Assembly (NCBI GenBank): GCA_964636885.1
Contig: CAZWVA010000004.1
Span: forward strand, 1-64,000
Length of the DNA stretch: 64,000 nucleotides
DNA from: CAZWVA01 sp964636885
GTDB taxonomy: Bacteria; Desulfobacterota_D; UBA1144; Nemesobacterales; CSP1-2
Direction: 5' to 3'
Shown here: positions 42,688-50,793 of the stretch, one piece after another
How positions within the stretch are numbered: the first letter of the stretch is position 1
How the letters are laid out: every line of letters starts with the position of its first letter
Made by a program: the position numbers and the translations under genes
The notes under the pieces: model-generated
The model's database searches: none
What the model was told of the DNA's origin: nothing
The model's input: the letters and a program-made list of their open reading frames with translations, nothing else

Positions 42688-43877
42688 AGTTAGCCGCTCG
42701 CGCAGACAAACTGAGACCATCCGCAACGCTCGCAATTACGGCGAAGGCAAAGGCCCTTAAGGCTCAGGGTGTAGACGTTGTCGGATTCGGTGCTGGGGAG
42801 CCCGATTTTGATACACCGGAGAATATAAAAGAAAGGGCGATAAGGGCTATAAAAGAGGGATTCACAAAATACACCGCAGTAGGTGGAATCGACGAACTTA
42901 AAAACGCGATCATATATAGACTGAGGGAAGACCACGGGCTCGAATACGAGAAATCGGAGATCATAGTGTCCTGCGGAGCCAAACACACGCTTTATAATCT
43001 GTCTCAGGTTCTTTTTGAAGAGGGGGACGAGGTGATAATCCCAGCTCCCTACTGGGTTTCTTATCCCGAACAGGTGGTTCTGGCCGGTGGAACCCCTGTG
43101 ATTATTGAAACCGAAGAGGAAAGCGGCTTTAAGATCGATCCGGAAAGGCTTAAGAGGCTCATAACCCCAAGGACAAAGGCCATTATACTCAACTATCCAT
43201 CAAATCCAACAGGTGCGACCTATAATGAGGATGAACTGAGAGAGATCATTAACGTTGCCATGAACGCAGGCCTCCTAATTATCTCGGACGAGATCTATGA
43301 AAAGATCACATACGACGGGCTTACACACACCCCTGTTGCAAAACTAGGGGACGATGTAAAGAGATCGACCATCCTTGTAAACGGGGTATCAAAGTCCTAC
43401 TCTATGACCGGATGGAGGATAGGGTTCGCGGCCGGGGATGAAAGGGTAATAGCGGCTATGAATAACCTTCAGGGGCAATCCACATCAAACCCAACATCCA
43501 TCTCTCAGATAGCGGCAATAGAGGCCTTCAATGGCCCGCAGGATGAAGTAGAAAGAATGGCGAAAGAATTCGAAAAGAGAAAAAACTACATAGTTAAGAG
43601 GCTAAACGAGATTCCCGGCTTTAGATGCTTTAACCCCCAGGGTGCATTCTACGCATTTCCAAACGTGTCTGAACTCTTCGGAAAGAGGTATAAAGGGAAA
43701 GAGATCAAGAACTCCATAGATTTTACCGAATTCCTCCTGGAAGAGGCAAAGGTAGCAGTCGTTCCTGGAGCGGAATTCGGAGCGGATAATTATATAAGGA
43801 TCTCCTATGCGACCTCTATGGAGGAGATAAAGAAAGGGGTCGACAGAATAGAGGAAGCCGTAGAAAAACTAATATGA
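42684..43877 (+). CDS. aspC: aspartate aminotransferase (class I)
   Basis: 397 residues. VVGFGAGEPDFDTPENIK, NYPSNPTGATY and the cofactor lysine in VNGVSKSYSMTGWRIGFAAG are class I aminotransferase features; the length and opening fit the AspB/AspC type Ib subfamily, which commonly accepts Asp and sometimes prephenate. It overlaps coaD by four bases. Aspartate feeds beta-alanine (PanD), so the co-location with coaD may be meaningful, though aspC is often found near unrelated genes. Confidence 0.9.
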   Translation: MKLAARADKLRPSATLAITAKAKALKAQGVDVVGFGAGEPDFDTPENIKERAIRAIKEGFTKYTAVGGIDELKNAIIYRLREDHGLEYEKSEIIVSCGAKHTLYNLSQVLFEEGDEVIIPAPYWVSYPEQVVLAGGTPVIIETEEESGFKIDPERLKRLITPRTKAIILNYPSNPTGATYNEDELREIINVAMNAGLLIISDEIYEKITYDGLTHTPVAKLGDDVKRSTILVNGVSKSYSMTGWRIGFAAGDERVIAAMNNLQGQSTSNPTSISQIAAIEAFNGPQDEVERMAKEFEKRKNYIVKRLNEIPGFRCFNPQGAFYAFPNVSELFGKRYKGKEIKNSIDFTEFLLEEAKVAVVPGAEFGADNYIRISYATSMEEIKKGVDRIEEAVEKLI

Positions 43878-43975
43878 CCCTAGGTTCCTCTATAATTAAT
43901 CAACCAAAGCCGATTTAGTAGAACCCCACAGATAAGGGAATCGGCCGCATTGTTATCCCCCCTGGATGTGTCGTG

Positions 43976-44004
43976 TTGCCATACCACACCCATATGCTTA
44001 TAAT
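43976..44004 (+). promoter_or_regulatory. promoter of the orphan binding protein gene, with flanking inverted repeat
   Basis: TTGCCA (43976-43981), a 17-base spacer and perfect TATAAT (43999-44004). An inverted repeat, ATACCACAC (43981-43989) with GTGTGGGGTAT (44021-44031, a two-base bulge), brackets the -10 and the transcript start, an operator-like arrangement. Confidence 0.6.
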
Positions 44005-44036
44005 GATCTCATGAAAAGCCGTGTGGGGTATCATGA

Positions 44037-45173
44037 ATGAGGAAGATAAAAATCGGGATCTCTATTTCATTAAGCGGAAGGTACAGTGTACAGGGTAAGG
44101 AGAGTTTTGAGGGCCTTACACTCTGGGTTAACGAGGTAAACGGATCGGGTGGGGTTTTCGTTAAAGAAGAGGGCAAAGGCCTCCCGGTAGAGCTTATTTA
44201 CTACGATGACGGAAGCTCGGCGGATAGATGTGAGGAAGCTGTTAAAAGGCTCATAGTAGATGACAAGGTCGACATTTTAATAGGCCCCTATTCAAGCGGA
44301 CTTACCCTTTCTGTAGCACCTATTGCCGAAAGTTATAGAAAGACCATATGGAACCATGGGGGGGCATCGGATGAGGTATTCGGCAAGGGTTTCGAGTGTA
44401 TGATAAGCACGATTTCTCCAGCGAGCGGCTATTTTGTTGGAATTATCGAGATGTTAAGAAAGATAGATAAGGGTGCCACAAAACTCGCCTTATTTATGGC
44501 AGAAGACAGTGGATTTTCCAAAAGCGTAGCTGAGGGGGCCAGACGCTGTGGGGAAGAAAACGGGTTTCAGGTAACCGAATTCAGGTACCCATCGGGGACA
44601 AAGGACTTTTCCCGTCTTCTAAACAAGGCAAAGGAATACCGCCCCGATGTGATCCTGGGAGTGGGGCGTTCAGAAGACGATCTATTCCTCGCCAAAGGGA
44701 TTATAGAGCAGAGGATAAAAGCAAAAGCGATAGGGCTCGTTCTGTCCGGTATAAAGGAGTTCTGGAAGAACCTCGGAAAGGAGGCTGAGGGGTTTTTGGG
44801 GGCAAGCCAGTGGGAGTGTGGAGCTAGAATACAGCCGGATTTCGGACCTGACCCCAGGTCTTTCTTTGATAGATTTAAAGACACATACGGTAAGGAACCC
44901 GATTATACCGCTGCCCAAGGGTATAATATAGGCTTGGTTATCCAAAGGTGCATAGAGGAGTCGGGTACCCTAAACGAGATCGCCCTTAGAGAAGCGGCGG
45001 CTAAAGCCGATTTCAAGACCTTTTATGGGCATTTTAAGGTCGATCCAAAAACGGGTAAGCAGACGGGACACAGGATGATGACCGTTCAATGGCAAAATGG
45101 AAACAAGGTCATTTTGTATCCCGAAGATATAGCCCAGGCTAAACCGATTTATCCCGGGCCTTACTTTGCTTAA
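44037..45173 (+). CDS. periplasmic-binding-protein-fold protein without signal peptide
   Basis: 378 residues of the Peripla_BP_6/LivJ type: IKIGISISLSGRYSVQGKE, ILIGPYSSGLTLSVAPIAES and PDVILGVGRSEDDLFLAK. Unlike livK at 33766, the protein starts directly in the first strand with no signal peptide, and an in-frame TGA at 44034 precludes an upstream extension. No permease is adjacent. It may be a cytoplasmic ligand sensor, as AmiC is, or an exported protein whose leader was lost. Its own promoter and a flanking inverted repeat suggest separate regulation. Confidence 0.75.
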   Translation: MRKIKIGISISLSGRYSVQGKESFEGLTLWVNEVNGSGGVFVKEEGKGLPVELIYYDDGSSADRCEEAVKRLIVDDKVDILIGPYSSGLTLSVAPIAESYRKTIWNHGGASDEVFGKGFECMISTISPASGYFVGIIEMLRKIDKGATKLALFMAEDSGFSKSVAEGARRCGEENGFQVTEFRYPSGTKDFSRLLNKAKEYRPDVILGVGRSEDDLFLAKGIIEQRIKAKAIGLVLSGIKEFWKNLGKEAEGFLGASQWECGARIQPDFGPDPRSFFDRFKDTYGKEPDYTAAQGYNIGLVIQRCIEESGTLNEIALREAAAKADFKTFYGHFKVDPKTGKQTGHRMMTVQWQNGNKVILYPEDIAQAKPIYPGPYFA

Positions 45174-45583
45174 GACCCTCTTTCTAAACGACCTTAAATA
45201 TCGGCACGTTTATATTGATGCCGGATATAAAAACCAGGGTAAGCCAGTTAAATACTCTTTAACCGACCTACCCTTTGGAGGATGGGGAACTTTGGATGCC
45301 TAACGATATTAGGTGAATCCGTATCGTTAGTACTCCTTAAGGTTATTTCACCTTCCGGATTTAATCTCTTTCGGATCCTCGTATTTTTGTATTTATTCTG
45401 ATGTATAGGTTGAGAAGTACAATAGTACTTTAGTATGATTTTAGAATTAGTAATCCCCTATCAGCATAGTCCTAATGTAGTAGTACTCATCTTAGACAAG
45501 GCACCATTGCAGTAAAACCAGGCTCCACAGGCGATACCCTAATCCAGATAAGATGTTATTATCTATTAGGAGGCAATGGTTTA
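45174..45583 (+). other. AT-rich intergenic region with three inverted repeats
   Basis: 410 bases. A perfect 9-bp inverted repeat CTAACGATA/TATCGTTAG (45300-45308, 45322-45330) has a 13-base loop. A 6-bp repeat AAGTAC/GTACTT (45415-45420, 45425-45430) has a 4-base loop. A third, AGATAA/TTATCT (45546-45551, 45559-45564), lies three bases before the AGGAGG site of the next gene. No T tract follows any of them. No larger open frame is visible. Confidence 0.55.
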
Positions 45584-45787
45584 ATGTACATACCGGGAAC
45601 CAGATTCATAGTGAGACTGAGGATCAAATTGGGTGACGTAGAATTCGAGCCCGGCCTTAAGGGTACTATCCTTGGAAGCGTTGATAAAATGGTAGGTAAG
45701 GCCTATAAGGTAAGGTTTGATGACGGCAGGGTTACAGAGATCCACATGGTAATAATAAACAACCAAACCGAAATCGTACAATCATAA
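45584..45787 (+). CDS. small hypothetical protein with SH3/KOW-like pattern
   Basis: 67 residues with no signal peptide, predicted all-beta: IVRLRIKLGDVEFEPGLKGT and AYKVRFDDGRVTEIHMVII alternate like an SH3-like barrel. An ATG ten bases upstream is out, as it meets a stop after two codons. AGGAGG (45568-45573) lies 10 bases before the start. A hairpin immediately upstream of this site could regulate translation. I recognise no family and the role is unknown. Confidence 0.55.
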   Translation: MYIPGTRFIVRLRIKLGDVEFEPGLKGTILGSVDKMVGKAYKVRFDDGRVTEIHMVIINNQTEIVQS

Positions 45788-45833
45788 GGCCGTCTTCTGA
45801 GATTGATTAAAGAGGATTTCCCTATATCTACGG

Positions 45834-45863
45834 TTGACTTGCTTTTTTTAAATGGCATATAAT
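45834..45863 (+). promoter_or_regulatory. promoter of the cyclase-family lipoprotein gene
   Basis: TTGACT (45834-45839, one mismatch), an 18-base spacer and perfect TATAAT (45858-45863). The start near 45870 leaves a leader of about 70 bases to the gene at 45942, which has an AGGAGG site. Confidence 0.65.
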
Positions 45864-45941
45864 AGCCTATAGTAGGGCGATCGGCTTGTGTATTAACCGT
45901 CTGAAGATCACATTCTTCCGTGCTTAAGGAGGTTTAAAGGG

Positions 45942-46742
45942 ATGAAGAAGTCAGACCACCTCTTGGCATTTGTTTTATTACTCATGGCCTTGGGATGCAT
46001 GAAGCCCTATTCTCTTCCATCGGGTCGATGGGTCGATCTCACACACGACTTTTCTTCCGAGACCGTATATTGGCCTACTTCGTCCCCTTTCCAATTGGAG
46101 ACGGTGTTTCATGGAATCACAGACAAAGGCTTTTTCTACTCTGCCTACCAGTTCTGTACTGCTGAACACGGCGGAACGCATATAGATGCCCCCTTTCATT
46201 TCGCCGATAGCCATAATACCGTTGATGAGATCCCCCTAGAACGACTCATAGGGCCCGCCGTTGTTATTGACGTTTCTTTAAAGGCCCTGGCAGATCGCGA
46301 CTACCGGGTTGACACCGAGGATTTCATCTCATGGGAATCGGCAAATGGAAGGATCCCGGATAATGCCATCGTGCTTTTACACACGGGGTACGATCGTTAC
46401 TGGCCTGATCGGATAAAGTACATGGGGACCGATAAGCGTGGCCCTGATGCGGTAAAGGAACTACACTTCCCAGGTTTAAAACCCGAGGCGGCAAGATGGC
46501 TTGTTGAAAACCGTAAGATAAGCGCCATAGGACTGGATACACCGAGCATCGATTACGGACAATCGGAACTTTTTGAAAGCCATCGGATTCTCTTTCAGAA
46601 AGACATCCCGGCATTTGAAAACGTCGCCAATCTAGACAGGCTGCCTGCAAAGGGCGCGCTGGTCTTTGCCCTGCCAATGAAGATCAAGGGAGGCAGCGGT
46701 GGCCCGCTTCGTATAATCACACTTATACCCGACGGATTCTGA
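45942..46742 (+). CDS. cyclase-family (kynurenine-formamidase-like) lipoprotein
   Basis: 266 residues with lipobox ALGC (Cys19). The metal-binding HGGTHIDAPFHF is the family hallmark, with additional conserved residues in VVIDVS, VLLHTGYDRYW, and GLDTPSIDYG. Related enzymes hydrolyse formyl- or cyclic amides in the cytoplasm; a lipid anchor is unusual and places this one in the periplasm or at the surface. Substrate unknown. It has its own promoter. The downstream PA2779-type module begins 177 bases later with another promoter. Confidence 0.85.
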   Translation: MKKSDHLLAFVLLLMALGCMKPYSLPSGRWVDLTHDFSSETVYWPTSSPFQLETVFHGITDKGFFYSAYQFCTAEHGGTHIDAPFHFADSHNTVDEIPLERLIGPAVVIDVSLKALADRDYRVDTEDFISWESANGRIPDNAIVLLHTGYDRYWPDRIKYMGTDKRGPDAVKELHFPGLKPEAARWLVENRKISAIGLDTPSIDYGQSELFESHRILFQKDIPAFENVANLDRLPAKGALVFALPMKIKGGSGGPLRIITLIPDGF

Positions 46743-46785
46743 TAAATTCCGATACCCGATTCAAGGCCTTTTAACGTTTTATAGC

Positions 46786-46814
46786 TTGACTTTTGTCCGT
46801 TTTTATACTATGAA
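46786..46814 (+). promoter_or_regulatory. candidate promoter of the PA2779-type module
   Basis: TTGACT (46786-46791), a 17-base spacer and TATGAA (46809-46814), four of six at the -10. The first gene starts at 46920 behind GGAGGG. Confidence 0.4.
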
Positions 46815-46919
46815 TAATTCTCCCGATGAATCCAAGATTCGGAGAAGAAGAGGTCAAATGGTGGTTAGTATTCCGATTCTATGTCGGTCTAGAATCTAAA
46901 ACAAAAGGAGGGTAGATTC

Positions 46920-47321
46920 ATGAAGATCATGAGAAATAGACTCCATATGCTGTCGATAATAGCCATTATACTGGCGAGTTTTACTCCCGTATCTCTAATC
47001 TCTAAAAGCGTAGAGGCCGCCATGGTAAACTCGCAGATGATCTCTCCAGACGGTAAAACACCCGCAAGGGATATAGACGAGGGAAAGGTCCGCAGGATGC
47101 TTGAGAACAAGATAGTAGCCGAGAGGCTTAAGAGCTATGGGCTCTCCAAAGAGGAAGTGGCGACCAAAATAGACAAGATGAGTGACGAGCAGGTCCACCA
47201 GTTGGCCTCACTAGCAGACAAACTACCCGCTGGTGGCGATGGTGCCGCAACGGCAGCGGTAATAGTCCTTGTGGTTTTTGTTATGGCGATCCTTATTCTT
47301 ATAGTTCTAAGAAGGATTTAA
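46920..47321 (+). CDS. PA2779-family membrane protein
   Basis: 133 residues. A signal-like helix (about 10-33, ending near VEAA) is followed by a helical domain with RRMLENKIVAERLKSYGLSK and EEVATKIDKMSDEQVHQL, a Gly-rich linker GGDGAA and a C-terminal TM helix ending RRI. This is the pattern I know from PA2779-family proteins. They occur next to a C39-type peptidase, as here. The mature protein would be exposed outside the cytoplasm with its C-terminus anchored. The biochemical role is unknown. Confidence 0.7.
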   Translation: MKIMRNRLHMLSIIAIILASFTPVSLISKSVEAAMVNSQMISPDGKTPARDIDEGKVRRMLENKIVAERLKSYGLSKEEVATKIDKMSDEQVHQLASLADKLPAGGDGAATAAVIVLVVFVMAILILIVLRRI

Positions 47322-47352
47322 AGATTCTAGAATCCATGAATAGGGTTACTCT

Positions 47353-47916
47353 ATGCCGAGGGCTTGCGGGTTATTTAGCTCTATCTCGATTGTTATAATT
47401 CTCATCTCTACTCTTCTAAGCTGTTCCCAAAGGCCCTCCATCCATAAGGATTTTTCCACTTCAGATGAGGTAAGGGTTATAGAAAACGTCCCCTTTATAA
47501 AGCAGAAGGGCAACTTCTGCGGACCAGCCGCTATGGCCTCAGTTATGAGGTTTTACGGCCAGAATATCGACCAAGAAGAAATCGCCAAGCGTGTATACAC
47601 CCCAGAACTACGGGGAGCGCTCATATCGGACATGGAGAACTTCGCAAGGGAAATGGGATACAAGGCGGAAACCAGAAACGGAGACTTAAATACACTCATC
47701 TCCATTATTAACGAGGGAACCCCACCTATAGTGCTCGTTGATCTTGGAAAGTGGTTTGTGAGTTTTCCCCATTACTACGTCGTCTACGGTTATAACAAGA
47801 GCAAAAAAAGGTTTCTCCTCCATACGGGTTTTAAGGGCGCTCAGGAGATGGGATTTTCAGAATTGGATAGAGAGTGGAAAAAGATGAATAGACTCCTTCT
47901 CATTGTAAGAAAGTGA
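47353..47916 (+). CDS. C39-like cysteine peptidase lipoprotein (PA2778-type, peptidase part)
   Basis: 187 residues with lipobox LLSC (Cys24). The papain-like C39 core has the catalytic Cys56 in KGNFCGPAAMASVMRFYG and the His in VSFPHYYVVYGYN. C39 peptidases often cut double-glycine leaders, but here the domain is extracytoplasmic and not fused to a transporter. In PA2778 of Pseudomonas I recall the peptidase being fused to TPRs; here the TPR part is the next gene, overlapping by four bases. It probably acts on, or with, the PA2779-type partner. Confidence 0.75.
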   Translation: MPRACGLFSSISIVIILISTLLSCSQRPSIHKDFSTSDEVRVIENVPFIKQKGNFCGPAAMASVMRFYGQNIDQEEIAKRVYTPELRGALISDMENFAREMGYKAETRNGDLNTLISIINEGTPPIVLVDLGKWFVSFPHYYVVYGYNKSKKRFLLHTGFKGAQEMGFSELDREWKKMNRLLLIVRK

Positions 47917-48515
47917 AAGGATATACGGTAGAGATCGGCTTTCTCGTTCTTGTCTCGTGTCTTTTCTCCGGGTGTGGCTACTTCCCTAGACTCACCCTCT
48001 TTATGCGAGACCCGCTAACTGCCGAAGAGCATAACAATCTGGGTGTGGCATACGAGAGAGAAGGAAAATACGAACTCGCCCTTAAGGAGTATGAGAGAGC
48101 CATACATAAGGACGACAGTTTGGTCATCCCTTTGGTGAATATGGGAAACGTTTATTTTAAACTGGGAGAGTACAAAAAGGCGGAGGGATATTACCTAAGA
48201 GCGCTTAAGAAGGACGAAAAGAATATAGAGGCCGCAAATAACCTGGCGTCTCTCTACATCACTATTAAAAAGGACTATGGAAAGGGGCTAGAGTATTTAA
48301 CCAAGGCTTTACCATCCCCCGATAGTGCGCCCGCTTATGCCCTTGATACCATGGGGGTCTTATACCTGAGATTGGGAGATAAACCTAAGGCCAAGGAAAC
48401 GCTCATAAGGGCATGCGAGAAGGCAGGGAGTGATAAAGCCCTTCTACGGGAGATCGAAGCCCATCTTGGAGAACTGGGGGAGAAGGGCTGCCCTAGTTGG
48501 GAAAGCAAGAGATAA
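47913..48515 (+). CDS. TPR-repeat lipoprotein of the PA2779/C39 module
   Basis: 200 residues from a GTG start that overlaps the previous stop (GTGA), so translation is coupled. A lipobox FSGC (about residue 21) and three to four TPRs, including EHNNLGVAYEREGKYELALK and PLVNMGNVYFKLGEYKKAEG, are visible. It probably scaffolds the peptidase. The C-terminus GCPSWESKR has a Cys. It is the last gene of the three-gene module. Confidence 0.75.
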   Translation: MKGYTVEIGFLVLVSCLFSGCGYFPRLTLFMRDPLTAEEHNNLGVAYEREGKYELALKEYERAIHKDDSLVIPLVNMGNVYFKLGEYKKAEGYYLRALKKDEKNIEAANNLASLYITIKKDYGKGLEYLTKALPSPDSAPAYALDTMGVLYLRLGDKPKAKETLIRACEKAGSDKALLREIEAHLGELGEKGCPSWESKR

Positions 48516-48692
48516 GACGGATCACAATCACTTAGGTTACGTAACCCCTTGTGGTAAGTCTATTTGGCCATTTAGGGCTCGTTCCCAGTGGACACCTATA
48601 GCATCGCCTGATTTGAGACAACGGGGGAAATCCCGGTGATACAGTTATTACAAAACCCTGTTATAATTAGGAGAGGTTCAGGTTTTTAAAAG

Positions 48693-50777
48693 ATGAAAGA
48701 CAAACCCATAAACGTTCTACTCATAGAGGACGATACAAAATACGCCCAGGTTGTAAGGATGATGCTTTCATCAAAGGGGGGAAACACCCGATTCAATCTC
48801 GAATGTACTGGCTCCCTATCTGAGGGGCTCAAGAGATTAACCCAGGGGGGGATTGAGCTGGTTCTTCTCGACCTTCAGTTACCAGATAGCGGGGGGCTCG
48901 AGACGTTTATAGAGATCAACAAACAAGCGCCAAGCATGCCGATTATAGTGCTCACCGGAGACAGCGATGAGACAACGGCAGTAAAAGCGGTTAATATGGG
49001 CGCTCAGGATTATCTCATTAAGGGGGATACAAAAAGCGATTACCTAGTCCAGTCCATCCGCTACGCCATCGAGCGCAAGCGAGCCGAGGAATCGCTGAGA
49101 AAAGCACACGACGAACTGGAGAGGCGCGTTGAAGAACGTACCGCAGAGCTTATGAAAACAAACGAATCATTGAAACGGGAGATCGCCGAACGTAGACAGG
49201 CGGAGGAGGCCCTGGCAACTGAGAAAGAACGGCTAGCCGTGACTCTTAGATCAATAGGCGACGGCGTTATCGCCACCGATACGAATGGAAAGATCGTTTT
49301 AATGAATAAGGCAGCTGAACAGATTACAGAGTGGCATAGGCAAGAGGCGATTGGTAAACCGCTAGAGGAGATCTTCTTTATCGTTAACAAACAAACCGGG
49401 AAGCGTTGTGAAAACCCGGTAGAGAGCTCTATAAGAACAGATCAGACAGTCGGTCTTAAAAAAGACACGGTTCTTATAACCAGAAAGGGTGCGGAGAGAT
49501 TCGTCTCCGCCACCAGTTCTCCAATCCATGATAAGGACAACAACATCATAGGAGTAGTTCTGGTATTCCGTGACATAACAGAGCGGAAGAAGATGGAAGA
49601 GGAGGTTTTAAAAGCCCAAAAGCTCGAATCGATAGGTGTTCTTGCTGGCGGTATCGCCCACGATTTTAATAATCTGCTTACAGTGATACTCGGCAATATA
49701 TCACTTACAAAGATGTATCTAGACCCTGGAGAAAAGAGCTACGAGAGAATCACAGAAGCGGAAAAAGCCTGTTTTAGGGCCAGGGATTTAACAATGCAAC
49801 TACTCACCTTTTCAAAGGGCGGGATACCGGTTAAGAGATTGGCCTCTTTGGCTTCTCTAATAAAGGAATCAGCGGAGTTTATTCTAAGAGGATCAAACGT
49901 GAGATGCGAGTTCTCCATCGCGGATGATCTATGGTCTGTTGAGGTTGATGAAGCACAGATAACTCAGGTTATAAATAACCTTATCACAAACGCCGAGCAT
50001 GCAATGCCGGAGGGCGGCGTGATAAAGATCAAGGCTGAAAACGTGACGAGGTACGAGCCGTCCCAATTGTGGTTCTCAAGTGAATCTCAGGCGGAATCCC
50101 CAACGAAAGCGGCTTTCCCAGACCATGAGGGCAGATGGATTAAGATAACCGTAGAAGACGAAGGTATAGGAATACCGGGAGAGAACCTGCCAAAGATATT
50201 TGACCCCTATTTTACAACCAAAAAGAAGGGGGGAGGGTTAGGACTCGCAACCGTTTACTCAATAATAAAGAACCATAACGGCCACATCGATGTAACGTCC
50301 GAGGTCGGAGTGGGAACGAGGTTCTCCATATACCTACCCGCATCCGATAAGCGGGCGACAACAAGCACCACTTCGGACGAAAGGGTCATAGAGGGTAAGG
50401 GAAGGATCTTGGTGATGGATGATGAGGATATGATAAGGGATGCCATAGGTGAGATGTTAAACCGGATCGGATACGAGGTAGAGTATGCGAGAGACGGCAG
50501 AGAAGCAATAGAAAAATACAACAGGGCAAGAAAGAGCGAAAGGCCGTTCGATATAGTGATAATGGATCTAACCATACCAGGAGGGATGGGGGGCAAGGAG
50601 ACGATAGAAGAACTAAGAGGCATAGACCCGGAGATTAGAGCCGTAGTTTCAAGCGGGTATTCGAACGATCCTGTGATGTCCGACTACAGGAGATACGGTT
50701 TTAAAGGGGTTGTGGTCAAACCGTATAGGATAGAAGAGCTGAGCAGGGTTCTTCACCGAGTCATGGTGGAGGGATAG
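48693..50777 (+). CDS. hybrid sensor kinase: receiver - PAS - histidine kinase - receiver
   Basis: 694 residues. An N-terminal receiver (about 1-125, Asp in LVLLDLQLPDSGG) is followed by a coiled coil (about 130-175), a PAS domain (about 180-300, RSIGDGVIATDTNGKIVLMN), a HisKA domain with the H-box in IAHDFNNLLTVILG (about 320), an HATPase with DEGIGIPGENLPKIFD and GLGLATVYSI, and a C-terminal receiver (Asp in IVIMDLTIPGG). There is no TM segment, so it senses a cytoplasmic signal. Its first receiver is closely related to the stand-alone ones at 37237 and 37647. It is convergent with pepF. Confidence 0.9.
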   Translation: MKDKPINVLLIEDDTKYAQVVRMMLSSKGGNTRFNLECTGSLSEGLKRLTQGGIELVLLDLQLPDSGGLETFIEINKQAPSMPIIVLTGDSDETTAVKAVNMGAQDYLIKGDTKSDYLVQSIRYAIERKRAEESLRKAHDELERRVEERTAELMKTNESLKREIAERRQAEEALATEKERLAVTLRSIGDGVIATDTNGKIVLMNKAAEQITEWHRQEAIGKPLEEIFFIVNKQTGKRCENPVESSIRTDQTVGLKKDTVLITRKGAERFVSATSSPIHDKDNNIIGVVLVFRDITERKKMEEEVLKAQKLESIGVLAGGIAHDFNNLLTVILGNISLTKMYLDPGEKSYERITEAEKACFRARDLTMQLLTFSKGGIPVKRLASLASLIKESAEFILRGSNVRCEFSIADDLWSVEVDEAQITQVINNLITNAEHAMPEGGVIKIKAENVTRYEPSQLWFSSESQAESPTKAAFPDHEGRWIKITVEDEGIGIPGENLPKIFDPYFTTKKKGGGLGLATVYSIIKNHNGHIDVTSEVGVGTRFSIYLPASDKRATTSTTSDERVIEGKGRILVMDDEDMIRDAIGEMLNRIGYEVEYARDGREAIEKYNRARKSERPFDIVIMDLTIPGGMGGKETIEELRGIDPEIRAVVSSGYSNDPVMSDYRRYGFKGVVVKPYRIEELSRVLHRVMVEG

Positions 50778-50793
50778 TAAAAAACGGATTTCC

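Noticed and set aside
45211..45226. GGCACG sequence suggestive of a sigma54 -24 element
   Set aside because: The expected GC 10 bases downstream is absent, so the -24/-12 geometry is not met.
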